Below, piece by piece: positions 17,967 to 26,406 of a stretch of DNA of 64,000 nt. The notes below the pieces were generated by a model. It worked only from the letters and a program-made list of their open reading frames with translations, made no database searches and was not told the origin of the DNA. Source of the DNA: an uncultured Victivallis sp. GTDB lineage: Bacteria > Verrucomicrobiota > Lentisphaeria > Victivallales > Victivallaceae. Every line of letters begins with the position of its first letter. Position 1 is the first letter of the stretch. A program made the translations under genes and the position numbers. The stretch spans positions 1 to 64,000 of the forward strand of contig CALXOA010000008.1 in the NCBI GenBank assembly GCA_944389895.1, read 5' to 3'.

Positions 17967-19406
17967 ATGAAATACGAAGCGGTAATCGGTCTCGAAGTGC
18001 ACGTCCAGATTCGGACTGCGAGCAAAATGTTCTGTTCCTGCCCCAACCGGTACGGGGCGGAACCCAATACATTGATCTGCCCCGTCTGCATGGGATATCC
18101 CGGCACGCTGCCGGTGCCGAACCATGAGGCGATCCTGAAAGCGGTTCGAGCCGGCCTGCTGACCGGATGCCGGATCGCCCGCTTCAGTAAGTTCGACCGC
18201 AAGAACTACTTCTACCCCGATCTGCCGAAGAACTACCAGATCTCCCAGCTGGATCTTCCGTTCTGCGAACACGGTGCGCTTCATCTCTCCGGAACCGGGT
18301 TCTCCGGCGCGCCGCTGCCGGAAAAATCGGTCGGGATCACCCGGATCCATCTAGAAGAAGATCCCGCCAAGCTGACCCACGCAGCCGGAGCTTCGGGAGC
18401 GGACTACAACCGTGCCGGCGTCCCGCTGCTCGAAGTGGTCAGCGAACCGGACATGCGCAGCGCAGACGAGGCCTACGCCTACCTCACCGCGCTCAAGGAA
18501 ATCATGCAGTACGGCGACATCAGCGACTGCGACATGGAAAAGGGGCAGATGCGCTGCGACGTGAATATCTCGCTGCGTCCGGTCGGGCAGAAGGAGTTCG
18601 GCACCAAGATCGAACTCAAGAACCTGAACAGTTTTCGCGCCGCCCACCGGGCGGTGGAATACGAGATCTGGCGGCAGGCTGATATCCTGGACCGGGGGGA
18701 AACGCTGCGCCAGGAGACCCGCGGCTGGAATGACGATCGCGGAGAAAGTTATCTGATGCGGACCAAGGAACAGGCGCACGACTACCGTTATTTCCCGGAT
18801 CCCGACCTGATGCCGGTTACCTTCACCGACGCCGAAATCGAAGCGCTCCGGGCGGCGTTGCCGGAGCTGCCGGCAGCCAAACGTGAAAGGTTCGTCGCGG
18901 AGTGCGGCCTGACGCCGTATGATGCCGAAGTGCTGACGCTCGATCGCGCGGTCGCGGCCTACTTCGATGCCGCCGCGAAACTGACGAAGTCGCCGAAACT
19001 GGTCGCGAACTGGATCATCTCCGAACTTCTCCGGCTGCTCGGAGAAGAGAAGATTTCGATCGACGCCTGTAAAATCACTCCTGCCGCCCTGGCCGAACTG
19101 GTCGATCTGATTGAAAAGGGAACGATCAACGGGAAGATCGCAAAAGAGGTATTCGCGGAGATGTTCGCCACCGGCAAAAAACCGGCGGCGATCGTCGAGG
19201 AGAAAGGGCTGGTTCAGGTCAGTGATTCCGGTGCGATCAGCGCGGTCGTCACCGAGGCGATCCGGGCCAATCCCGCCCAGGTGGAACAGTACAAGGCAGG
19301 GAATGCAAAGGTATTGCAGTTTCTTGTCGGGCAGGTGATGAAGTTGAGCAGGGGAAAGGCGAATCCGCAACTGGTGATCGCCGAGCTGAAGAAGCAGCTC
19401 GGCTGA
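17967..19406 (+). CDS. gatB: Asp-tRNA(Asn)/Glu-tRNA(Gln) amidotransferase subunit B
   Basis: This 479-aa GatB is the kinase/tRNA-binding subunit of the GatCAB amidotransferase, which makes Gln-tRNA or Asn-tRNA from misacylated precursors. The N-terminal cradle has YEAVIGLEVHVQ and the zinc ligands CSCPN and CPVCMGYPG. The tail (about 330-479) is the helical and YqeY-like tRNA-binding region. Length is standard. gatA and gatC are not adjacent. No clear ribosome site precedes the ATG, although the promoter is strong. An 8-bp hairpin spans its 3' end (19380-19403) but lacks a T run. Confidence 0.95.
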   Translation: MKYEAVIGLEVHVQIRTASKMFCSCPNRYGAEPNTLICPVCMGYPGTLPVPNHEAILKAVRAGLLTGCRIARFSKFDRKNYFYPDLPKNYQISQLDLPFCEHGALHLSGTGFSGAPLPEKSVGITRIHLEEDPAKLTHAAGASGADYNRAGVPLLEVVSEPDMRSADEAYAYLTALKEIMQYGDISDCDMEKGQMRCDVNISLRPVGQKEFGTKIELKNLNSFRAAHRAVEYEIWRQADILDRGETLRQETRGWNDDRGESYLMRTKEQAHDYRYFPDPDLMPVTFTDAEIEALRAALPELPAAKRERFVAECGLTPYDAEVLTLDRAVAAYFDAAAKLTKSPKLVANWIISELLRLLGEEKISIDACKITPAALAELVDLIEKGTINGKIAKEVFAEMFATGKKPAAIVEEKGLVQVSDSGAISAVVTEAIRANPAQVEQYKAGNAKVLQFLVGQVMKLSRGKANPQLVIAELKKQLG

Positions 19407-19501
19407 ACGGTTCCGCCGGAGATTTCAGTCCCCCGCGCCGGGGGGCCCCTCTGCCGTTATACAGTCCCGGGATCACCCCCGGAAGAACAAGGGAGGACTC
19501 C

Positions 19502-22237
19502 ATGAAGATGTTGTTTGCCGTTCTCTTCACCGCGGCGGCGTTGCTGCTGCCAGCTGCGGAAGAGTTGAAGATCCGGGGATCCGCATTCGGGAACTGGTAC
19601 CTGCTCGGAGACGAGGTCTGTTTCAAACCCGAAAAAAAAGCCACCCGTCCCCTGCAGGTAATTCTGCGTGACGGAAATGAAAAAACAATTCTGACAGAGA
19701 CGATTTCCGCAGAAGCCTTCAATCAAGAGGGATGGAGGTGGAAAGCGGTGAGCCCCGGCTTCTACGATGTGCAATTCCAGCAGGACGGGGAACCGGTCAC
19801 CGACTGGCTGCACCGTAAACTGCACAAGCAGGATCCGCAGGACAAACGCCGGTACAAGCTGGTCGAGGATATGAAACTGCCGATCGCCCGCCATAACTTC
19901 GTGGTCGCGACCGAAGCAACGCGGCCGGTCTCTGAGATCTCTCCCCAGTTCGGCATGTCGCCGCACGGCGACCGTTACAAAACCATCCTGCCGTTGTCAC
20001 GGCTGGTGGGCTTCGGCGCCATCCGTTACCACGCAGTTCACTGGGACTGGATGGAGAAGAAGAAGGGAGAAATCAACTGGGAGCCTCTCGACGATTTCTT
20101 CCGGAAAGCTCATGAGCTCGGCTATACCGACGACCGGATCGTGCTCAATGTGTTCGGGGTTCCGCAGTGGGCCTCGAGCCGCCCGGAAGCGGATTGGATC
20201 AACATCTGCGTCTACGAATACGCCGCCGTGGTGCCACGTGATCTCGACGACTGGCGGAACTTTCTGCGCGCCCTGATGCGCCGCTACCCCGGTGTTCGCA
20301 ACTGGGAGCTCTGGAATGAACCCCATCTGGTCGGGTTCAGCTGTTTCTGGAGCGACACCACCGAGAACTTCATCCGGCTGCTGAAGGCCGGTTACGAGAC
20401 GGTGAAAGAGGAAAATCCGGAAAACATCGTGATCCTCGGTGGAATCGGGACCCGTTACCTGCCGTTCTACAAGGAGTTCCTCGAAAAGGGCGGCGGCGAA
20501 AGTTACGATGTTTTCGGAGTTCATGCCGCAGCTCGCGCACCATTCATCCGTTCCACTTTCGCCGGCCTCGACCGCGCCCGGGGAGTCCCGGTCCGCCCCT
20601 GGCGGGTCACCGAATGGCACGCCAACCTGCTGAACCCGCACATGACCCCCTACCCCTCGGAGCGGCAGCTTGCCCGGCCCCAGCTGCTGAACTTCCTCCA
20701 CCTGATCCGTCAGGGGGCTCAGGCGGTCGATCTCTTCTGCATCACCAACAATCAGGAAAAGGAGGAGCTGCCGATCTACGACAAGCACAAGCTGATCGGC
20801 CACACCGCCGGACTCTTCCGCAGCAGGCCGTATCTGCAGCCCCGTTACGTCGCGGCGACCTGGCACGTGTTCACCGACCTGATCAAAGGAACGCTTGAAG
20901 TTGGTTCCGGTTATGCTTTTCCGAAGGATCAGGCGGCAGTCGTATTCCGGAGCGATGCCGGTCCGATGCTGCTGGTCTGGAACCGCGGCGACGAACCGAC
21001 CGGAATCGATCCGGCGCTTTTCGCGGCCCTCGACGGGAAGCGGGTGCTCACCGGCGACGGGCGAAGCGTCGCCGTCCCGGCGGACTTCCGGCTTCTTCCC
21101 GATGAGTACTATCTGGTGACCGATCCCGACATGGCGGTGGTCGGAACGTGGCGCAACACGGCAGAAGTGCTGCTTCCGAAGGAGAGTTCTCTCCCCCTCG
21201 ACGAAAGTGTCCGTGGCGAATACCGGCCGGGCCGTCTCTTCAATGACCGGATGGAGGTGATTGATCCTGACACCCTTTCGTGGCAGCGGACCCATCGTGA
21301 AATTCCATATGCTGAACGGCGAACCGATCCTTCGAATCGCCTGGAGGCCCGTTTCGCGGTCGGGTGCTCACCGGAAGGGATCGATCTGATCGCAGAAGTG
21401 ACCGATTCGACTCATTTTCCGAACCCGGGTTCCGAAGCGTGGAAGGGGGATTCCCTGCAGTTCGCGCTGGACACCGCAGAGCGTGGTCTTGCAAACGACA
21501 TTCTGGAATTTTCCGTCTGGCGTGCGCCAGACGGAGAAACCGTGGTTTACAAGCAGATCGCACCGATGCCGATGGGAGACCTGCCGGATGGTTATACCTT
21601 CGCGAACAGCATTGTCCGCAACGCAAAGGCTCTCTCCGAACGGCGGGAGGGAAAGACCGTCTACAAGGTCCACATCGCCAATTCGGAACTCTATCCCTAT
21701 GCCTGCGCAACGGGCTGTTCCCCGCGTTTCTCCTTCCTCGTCAACAACAACGACGGCAAGGGCCGTGACTGCTACCTCGAGTGGGGTTCCGGAATCGGCG
21801 GCGACAAGGATCCGACCGTCTATGGACGGCTGACCACGCAACTGGAGGACAAAGTTTTTCTGACGGAGGCTGACTTCAACCGGAAGTGTTGGGATACGCC
21901 CTTCTCGTGGGAGTACCGCGACGGCGTACTCTCTCTACAGGCCGACGGCGCGGTGAACTCCGGATTGCGAACGGGAAAACCGCTGAAACTGGTTCCCGGC
22001 GCCTCCTATCGGATCACCTTCGAGGCACGCGGGACGGGACGGCTGCAGCTGATGCTCTATGGGGAAGGGGTTCCGCGCACCGATCCCGTGTTGCCGACTC
22101 CGCTCACCGGAGAGTACCGGAATTTCGACGTCCGGTTCACAGCGCCGCCGAATGGAATCAACGCAACGATACAACTGTTCTTCTGGCAGCAGCCCGACGC
22201 GAAATTCGAGGTCAGGAACCTCAAAGTCACGAAATAG
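19502..22237 (+). CDS. secreted multidomain glycoside hydrolase (clan GH-A barrel with CBM-like tail)
   Basis: This 911-aa exported protein starts with a signal peptide (MKMLFAVLFTAAALLLPAAE). A beta domain (about 22-110) is followed by a TIM barrel (about 120-470). The barrel carries the clan GH-A acid/base motif WELWNEPH with Glu273, and a likely nucleophile near Glu371 in WRVTEWHAN. It resembles GH39-type enzymes, but I cannot fix the family. From about 600-760 there is a CBM9/DOMON-like beta-sandwich (DLIAEVTDSTHF, WKGDSLQFALD), and the last 125 residues look like a CBM4/9-type module. GGGAGGA precedes the ATG. It is convergent with the LacI gene, overlapping it by 11 bases. Confidence 0.8.
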   Translation: MKMLFAVLFTAAALLLPAAEELKIRGSAFGNWYLLGDEVCFKPEKKATRPLQVILRDGNEKTILTETISAEAFNQEGWRWKAVSPGFYDVQFQQDGEPVTDWLHRKLHKQDPQDKRRYKLVEDMKLPIARHNFVVATEATRPVSEISPQFGMSPHGDRYKTILPLSRLVGFGAIRYHAVHWDWMEKKKGEINWEPLDDFFRKAHELGYTDDRIVLNVFGVPQWASSRPEADWINICVYEYAAVVPRDLDDWRNFLRALMRRYPGVRNWELWNEPHLVGFSCFWSDTTENFIRLLKAGYETVKEENPENIVILGGIGTRYLPFYKEFLEKGGGESYDVFGVHAAARAPFIRSTFAGLDRARGVPVRPWRVTEWHANLLNPHMTPYPSERQLARPQLLNFLHLIRQGAQAVDLFCITNNQEKEELPIYDKHKLIGHTAGLFRSRPYLQPRYVAATWHVFTDLIKGTLEVGSGYAFPKDQAAVVFRSDAGPMLLVWNRGDEPTGIDPALFAALDGKRVLTGDGRSVAVPADFRLLPDEYYLVTDPDMAVVGTWRNTAEVLLPKESSLPLDESVRGEYRPGRLFNDRMEVIDPDTLSWQRTHREIPYAERRTDPSNRLEARFAVGCSPEGIDLIAEVTDSTHFPNPGSEAWKGDSLQFALDTAERGLANDILEFSVWRAPDGETVVYKQIAPMPMGDLPDGYTFANSIVRNAKALSERREGKTVYKVHIANSELYPYACATGCSPRFSFLVNNNDGKGRDCYLEWGSGIGGDKDPTVYGRLTTQLEDKVFLTEADFNRKCWDTPFSWEYRDGVLSLQADGAVNSGLRTGKPLKLVPGASYRITFEARGTGRLQLMLYGEGVPRTDPVLPTPLTGEYRNFDVRFTAPPNGINATIQLFFWQQPDAKFEVRNLKVTK

Positions 22238-23252
22238 CCGGCGGCGCGGTGCTCTCCCCGGGCAGCAGCCGGGTCTTCAACACGGCCGGGCCGGATCGGG
22301 TTCCGCTCTCCAGCTCGGCCAGCGCAAAATCCACTGCGCGCACCCCCATCTCCTCGAAGGGCTGGCTTAACGTAGTCAGCCGCGGGGAAGCGAGATGCGC
22401 CAGCGACAGATTGCCGTAACCGGTCACCGAAACCCGGTCCGGTACCCGGAGGCCGAGTGCCTGCAGAATCATCACGGCGTTCAACGCGAAACAGTCCGAT
22501 CCGCAACAGAGCGCCGTCGGCGCATCGGGGGCACTGAAAATGCGTGAAAATGCCGCCCGTACCTTCTCATGCTCACCGGTCGCCTTCGAAGTGATCACCT
22601 CATCATCGCGAACCACAAGACCGTGCTCGCGCATTGCGGCACGGAACGCGGCAAACCGCACCACGGCGAATTGTGCGGCAAAATCATCCGTATAATGGGC
22701 GATCCGCCGGTGCCCGAGGCCGACAAGATGCGCCACCGCCTGCCGGATGCCGTCCTCGTCATCGGTACAGATGCTGTTGACTCCGGGGCCGTAGGAACGG
22801 TCGAGCATCACCAGCGGCAGAGCACACTCTCCGCAGAGCCGGCAGAGCAGCTCCGCCTCACATGCGCCGATCTCCCCCCAGCAGAGCACTGCCGCCGGAC
22901 ACTGCCCGAGAATGTGATCCACCTGCAGTCCGAAAGATTCAGCGCTGTCGATCAGAACGATCTTCAGAAAGTAACCGCGACGTTCCGCCTCACTGCCGGC
23001 CGCCACCGCAGCCTGAAGGCTGAACTCCGTCGCGTCGGTACGCCGCATCAGCATCACCAGCGTCGCTGAACGGCCGGATTTCATCTGCGCGGCAATGCCG
23101 TTGCGCCGGTAGCGCAGGCGGGCGGCAACCAGCCGGACCCGCCGACTGGTCTCCTCCTTGATGCCGAGTTTTCCATCCTGGCCGCACAGTACCGCCGACA
23201 CGGTCGACTTACTGACGCCGGCCGCCTCGGCCACATCCTTCAACGTCACCAT
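22227..23252 (-). CDS. LacI-family transcription regulator
   Basis: This 341-aa regulator has the LacI HTH at its N terminus (VTLKDVAEAAGVSKSTVSAVL) followed by a hinge region and a periplasmic-binding-like ligand domain. The C-terminal part contains SVTGYGNLSLAHLASPRLTTLSQPF, which is typical. The ATG at 23252 is preferred because homology starts exactly there; the longer open frame is not LacI-like. It is divergent from a small orphan gene and convergent with the GH-A glycosidase gene. A GCATA-AAG-TATGC palindrome over its own -10 could be an autoregulatory site. The sugar effector is unknown. Confidence 0.92.
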   Translation of the reverse strand: MVTLKDVAEAAGVSKSTVSAVLCGQDGKLGIKEETSRRVRLVAARLRYRRNGIAAQMKSGRSATLVMLMRRTDATEFSLQAAVAAGSEAERRGYFLKIVLIDSAESFGLQVDHILGQCPAAVLCWGEIGACEAELLCRLCGECALPLVMLDRSYGPGVNSICTDDEDGIRQAVAHLVGLGHRRIAHYTDDFAAQFAVVRFAAFRAAMREHGLVVRDDEVITSKATGEHEKVRAAFSRIFSAPDAPTALCCGSDCFALNAVMILQALGLRVPDRVSVTGYGNLSLAHLASPRLTTLSQPFEEMGVRAVDFALAELESGTRSGPAVLKTRLLPGESTAPPAIS

Positions 23253-23283
23253 GGTTCGAATTTGCTTTCCGGATTCTGTTTCC

Positions 23284-23318
23284 GCATAAAGTATGCCACG
23301 GCGCCCCCCCTTTGTCAA
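23284..23318 (-). promoter_or_regulatory. LacI gene promoter with small palindrome over the -10
   Basis: On the minus strand TTGACA (23313-23318), a 17-base spacer and CATACT (23290-23295) face the LacI gene. The palindrome GCATAAAGTATGC (23284-23296) covers the -10 and could be a binding site for the encoded repressor. Confidence 0.55.
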
Positions 23319-23359
23319 GGCGGAAGCGAGAGAAAAGCGCGGGAAAGTCCGCCGGAGGC

Positions 23360-23388
23360 TTGACAACCGCTCCGATTTGTGGTATGAT
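23360..23388 (+). promoter_or_regulatory. near-consensus extended -10 promoter of the 74-aa orphan
   Basis: Perfect TTGACA (23360-23365), a 17-base spacer and TATGAT (23383-23388) preceded by TGG make one of the strongest promoters in the window. It reads only into the 74-aa gene, with a leader of about 75 bases. Confidence 0.75.
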
Positions 23389-23471
23389 TAAAAAAATAAG
23401 GAAATCCGCATTGTTTCCCGGGGGACAGGGGGAAAGGGTGCGGGAAAAATCTGCAATTCAGGGAGATTGAA

Positions 23472-23696
23472 ATGAGTAGCGAACCAATTACGCTGCTGAA
23501 CCAGGCGGATCTGAACGAGCTTCCGGTCAGCGGCAGGAAGGACGGCGACCGCGTCGTCGAAATCACCACCCTTTCCGGCAACCTGACCATCTCAGCCGAT
23601 CAACTGGCCGGCTGGAAGGCGCGTCATCCGGGGCACCACGCGATCTACAAATTCGGCACCTGGCGTGCCTCCGGCAGCATTGAGTGGGACAAATAA
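23472..23696 (+). CDS. small hypothetical protein, 74 aa
   Basis: I do not recognise this 74-aa protein. It is soluble, with no signal peptide, membrane segment or Cys. The middle (about 22-45: DGDRVVEITTLSGNLTISADQL) looks like short beta strands, and the end is rich in aromatic and charged residues (YKFGTWRASGSIEWDK). GGGAG lies about 8 bases before the ATG, and a near-consensus promoter drives it, so I believe it is real and well expressed. It sits between a LacI gene (divergent) and an AraC gene whose stop is 14 bases beyond its own. Confidence 0.7.
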   Translation: MSSEPITLLNQADLNELPVSGRKDGDRVVEITTLSGNLTISADQLAGWKARHPGHHAIYKFGTWRASGSIEWDK

Positions 23697-23710
23697 GTTT
23701 TCCCGCCGGG

Positions 23711-24544
23711 TCACCGCGCCGCGACTTCTCCGTTTCCGCCCCGCCGGAATGCGCCCGGCGTGATTCCCGTATAAGCCTTGAACTGCCGGGCGAATGTGTA
23801 TAGATCGGGGTACCCGAAACGTTCCGCCGTCTCTTTGAGCGTCACATCGTTGTTGCGCAAAAACGCCTGTATTTTTTCCATCCGCTTCCGGATTCGATAC
23901 TCCCCCGGAGGAATACCGACGTAACGTGTGAAGAGCCGACGGAAATTCGCATAGGTCATTCCAATCTGTTCGGCCACCTCTTTCGGAGTAATCCTCCGTT
24001 CCGGATCACGTTCCAGCAGCGCCATCCCGGCCATCACGCCGGCGTAATGGGGTTGTCGTCGCGATTCCAGCAACAATAGTTCCGTCAGAAAAAGGAACAT
24101 ATTGCCCATGGAGAGTGCCAGTTCGTCCTCGCGTCGTGTACCGAGTTCATCCGCCAGTGCGTCGAATCGGTCACGGATCCAGCTGTGAAGTCCGAGCTCG
24201 ATCAGAGGCCGTTCCGTCTGCAGGAGGTTTCTGGCGGTCAACACATGGCCGAACGAAGCCGGCAAGACAAAAAATTTGTCGATGTAAATGCCTTCCTCAT
24301 GACGCTGATGGTGCAACATCCAGGGGTGCCGTATCAACAGCGTACCGGGCCCGAACGGCAACTCCCTGCCCGCCGCGTCGATATAGAGGCCCTCTCCGGA
24401 AAGAATGTAGCTCGGATTCAGAAAACCGTTGCAGATGTTGCGCCGCACACAGGCACCGGCCAGAACCGATGTGCCTGCCTGCAACTCCCCGCCGCAACGG
24501 TAAATGTGGCGGGGCAGTGTTTTGAATTTATCGTCCATGATCAT
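23711..24544 (-). CDS. AraC-family transcription regulator
   Basis: This protein of about 277 aa has a cupin-like N-terminal sensing domain (LPFGPGTLLIRHPWMLHHQRHEEGIY) and a C-terminal AraC double HTH. The HTH region includes ITPKEVAEQIGMTYANFRRLFTRYVGIPPGEYRIRKR, split by a helix from ETAERFGYPDLYTFARQFKAYTGITPGAFR. The start could be the ATG at 24544 or 24538, or an upstream GTG at 24559; the ribosome site is weak for all. It is divergent from the barrel protein gene at 24675, its most likely target. It probably responds to a glycan-derived sugar. Confidence 0.9.
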   Translation of the reverse strand: MIMDDKFKTLPRHIYRCGGELQAGTSVLAGACVRRNICNGFLNPSYILSGEGLYIDAAGRELPFGPGTLLIRHPWMLHHQRHEEGIYIDKFFVLPASFGHVLTARNLLQTERPLIELGLHSWIRDRFDALADELGTRREDELALSMGNMFLFLTELLLLESRRQPHYAGVMAGMALLERDPERRITPKEVAEQIGMTYANFRRLFTRYVGIPPGEYRIRKRMEKIQAFLRNNDVTLKETAERFGYPDLYTFARQFKAYTGITPGAFRRGGNGEVAAR

Positions 24545-24598
24545 ACCGGAATATATCACTCCGGAAGAAGTTTCGCAAATCAGACAAAAAAATCTTCA

Positions 24599-24636
24599 AT
24601 TATGCCATTTCAATCGCGCTGTTTTCGAGGTACAAT
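24599..24636. promoter_or_regulatory. divergent promoters between the AraC gene and the barrel-protein gene
   Basis: Rightward: TTTCAA (24608-24613), a 17-base spacer and TACAAT (24631-24636). Leftward: an extended -10 TGG-CATAAT at 24599-24607. The two abut, so the regulator could control both from one site. Confidence 0.45.
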
Positions 24637-24674
24637 AAAAGCAAACAAGACATCGAAAGGAGCCTGTGAAACTC

Positions 24675-26222
24675 ATGGAGAACATCGTCAACATCGTCAA
24701 CTTCATCCGCGCCGTCGAACCCCGCCCGGACCACCCCGGGATTGATCTCTTTGAACCGGTCCGGGAACAGATGGCACTCGCCAAAAAGCACAATATGCCC
24801 GTGACCTGGCTGCTCCAGTACGATGCACTGATCATGGGGCCCTTTGTCGACTTTCTGAAACGGGAGATGCCGGAAGGACATGAAATCGGGATCTGGTTTG
24901 AAGTCGTCCAGCAGAACGCCGAAGCCGCCGGCGTCGAGTGGCGCGGACGCTGGTCCTGGGACTGGCACACCGATGTCGGTTTCTCCGTCGGCTACACGCC
25001 GGAAGAGCGTGAACGCATCGCCGATTGCTTCGTCGAACAATTTGCCTCCTGTTTCGGACACAAACCCGGTGTCATGGGCAGCTGGCTGTTCGATGCGCAT
25101 CTTCTCGACTACCTTCACCGCCGCCACGGTATCACAACCGCCTGCAACTGCAAGGATCAGTACGGGACCGACGGCTACACCCTCTGGGGAGGCTACTGGG
25201 CAAACGCATACTACCCGAACCGCCGTAACGCCTACCTGCCGGCACAACGGGAACAGGATCAGATCCCGGTACCGGTGTTCCGGATGCTCGGCAGCGACCC
25301 GCTCTACCAGTACTGCGCCGGGTTGACCGAAAACGGGCAGTGGGTAACAACGCTGGAACCGATCTCCAGACCTCCGGACGGCGGCGGCGGTTCCAACCCG
25401 CAATGGAGCCGCTGGTTCCTCACGGAGAACTGCCGGGAGCCTCACTTCGCACTCTCCTACGCCCAGGCGGGACAGGAGAACTCCTTCGGCTGGCCGGCCA
25501 TGCGTGACGGACTCATTGCGCAATTCGACATTCTGGATGAATTTCGCCGTGACGGCAGGATCCGGATCGAAACGCTGGGGGAGACCGGTCACCGCTTCCG
25601 CACCGCCTTCCCGACCACTCCGGTCAGCGCGGTGGTGACTCTCGATGACTGGAAGAGACAAAATCGTGCCGGAATCTGGTACCTCTGCCGGAATGGAAGA
25701 CAGAACCTTTTCCGTGAAGCCGATCGTACCCTTTCAATCCGGGACTGGCAGATCTTCTCCGATGATTACACGGAAGATTTCCTCAAACGGAGATGTACCA
25801 CCAGCGCCTGTACTTACGATGCGCTCCCGATCATGGACGGAATGCTCTGGCATCCGGCAATGATCCGATTCTCCGGCGGCCCGGGAGAGTTTTCCGGAAT
25901 CGACCGCATCGACGACGAAACGATGGAGATCCGCTGGCGTACCGACTCCGGGCGTGTCACGCAGATCACGTTGAAACCGGATGGTCTCCGGATTGCATTC
26001 GACGACGATTCCGCTCATCTCGAATTTCGCTTCAACCCGGCAGCGGCACAACGGCACAGTACCGGAATTGAATTTCGAGACGGAGAACTGAAATATCGCC
26101 ACCGCAATTTCCCGTACCGCCTCGTTGCGCGCAGCGGGCGGATCGTTCCCGTGGCGGACGGTTTCGATCTGCTGCCCGCAGGACACCACCTCCATCTGGT
26201 TGCGGAACCGGAGAGAAATTGA
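24675..26222 (+). CDS. predicted polysaccharide deacetylase/glycosidase-like barrel protein
   Basis: This protein of about 515 aa has no signal peptide. The first 300 residues read like a (beta/alpha)7 barrel of the glycoside hydrolase/deacetylase fold: NIVNFIRAVEPR, PVTWLLQYDALIMGPF, HEIGIWFEVVQQNAEAAG, and PGVMGSWLFDAHLLDYLHR. Asp and Glu residues follow strand ends. A C-terminal beta domain (about 380-515) follows. I cannot name the family or substrate. Start choice is uncertain: AAAGGAG is 12 bases from this ATG and only 3 from a GTG at 24666. It is divergent from the AraC regulator and ends before a very strong terminator. Confidence 0.65.
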   Translation: MENIVNIVNFIRAVEPRPDHPGIDLFEPVREQMALAKKHNMPVTWLLQYDALIMGPFVDFLKREMPEGHEIGIWFEVVQQNAEAAGVEWRGRWSWDWHTDVGFSVGYTPEERERIADCFVEQFASCFGHKPGVMGSWLFDAHLLDYLHRRHGITTACNCKDQYGTDGYTLWGGYWANAYYPNRRNAYLPAQREQDQIPVPVFRMLGSDPLYQYCAGLTENGQWVTTLEPISRPPDGGGGSNPQWSRWFLTENCREPHFALSYAQAGQENSFGWPAMRDGLIAQFDILDEFRRDGRIRIETLGETGHRFRTAFPTTPVSAVVTLDDWKRQNRAGIWYLCRNGRQNLFREADRTLSIRDWQIFSDDYTEDFLKRRCTTSACTYDALPIMDGMLWHPAMIRFSGGPGEFSGIDRIDDETMEIRWRTDSGRVTQITLKPDGLRIAFDDDSAHLEFRFNPAAAQRHSTGIEFRDGELKYRHRNFPYRLVARSGRIVPVADGFDLLPAGHHLHLVAEPERN

Positions 26223-26258
26223 GCCGCCCTTTGGCGCGAAGCGAACCGGTTACGCCGG

Positions 26259-26304
26259 AGCCGATTTCAGAAAAAAACCTTTTTTTTCTGAAATCGGCTT
26301 GCTT
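26259..26304 (+). terminator. 19-bp perfect hairpin terminator
   Basis: A perfect 19-bp stem (26259-26277 with 26281-26299) has a 3-base loop, and the right arm is followed by TTGCTTTTT. A run of seven A in the left arm pairs with seven T in the right, so it could act in both directions. It separates the barrel-protein gene from the GH5 pair, and its tail overlaps the next -35. Confidence 0.85.
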
Positions 26305-26348
26305 TTTCCGGGAAGTTCTGTCATAATTGTATAGATAACATATTATCT
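26299..26348 (+). promoter_or_regulatory. GH5 promoter with operator-like palindrome at the start site
   Basis: TTGCTT (26299-26304), a 17-base spacer and CATAAT (26322-26327) precede the GH5 pair. The palindrome AGATAACATATTATCT (26333-26348), with 6-bp arms, lies at the predicted transcription start, where a bound protein would block initiation. Confidence 0.55.
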
Positions 26349-26406
26349 TTACAATTCAATACACGTTCGCGAAAAACAGCATGCAACCGGGAGGAAACAA
26401 TTTACG

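Noticed and set aside
19428-19446. CCCCC-GCGCC-GGGGG hairpin as a gatB terminator
   Set aside because: Only 5 bp and no T run; it may be a transcript-end structure but cannot be called a terminator.
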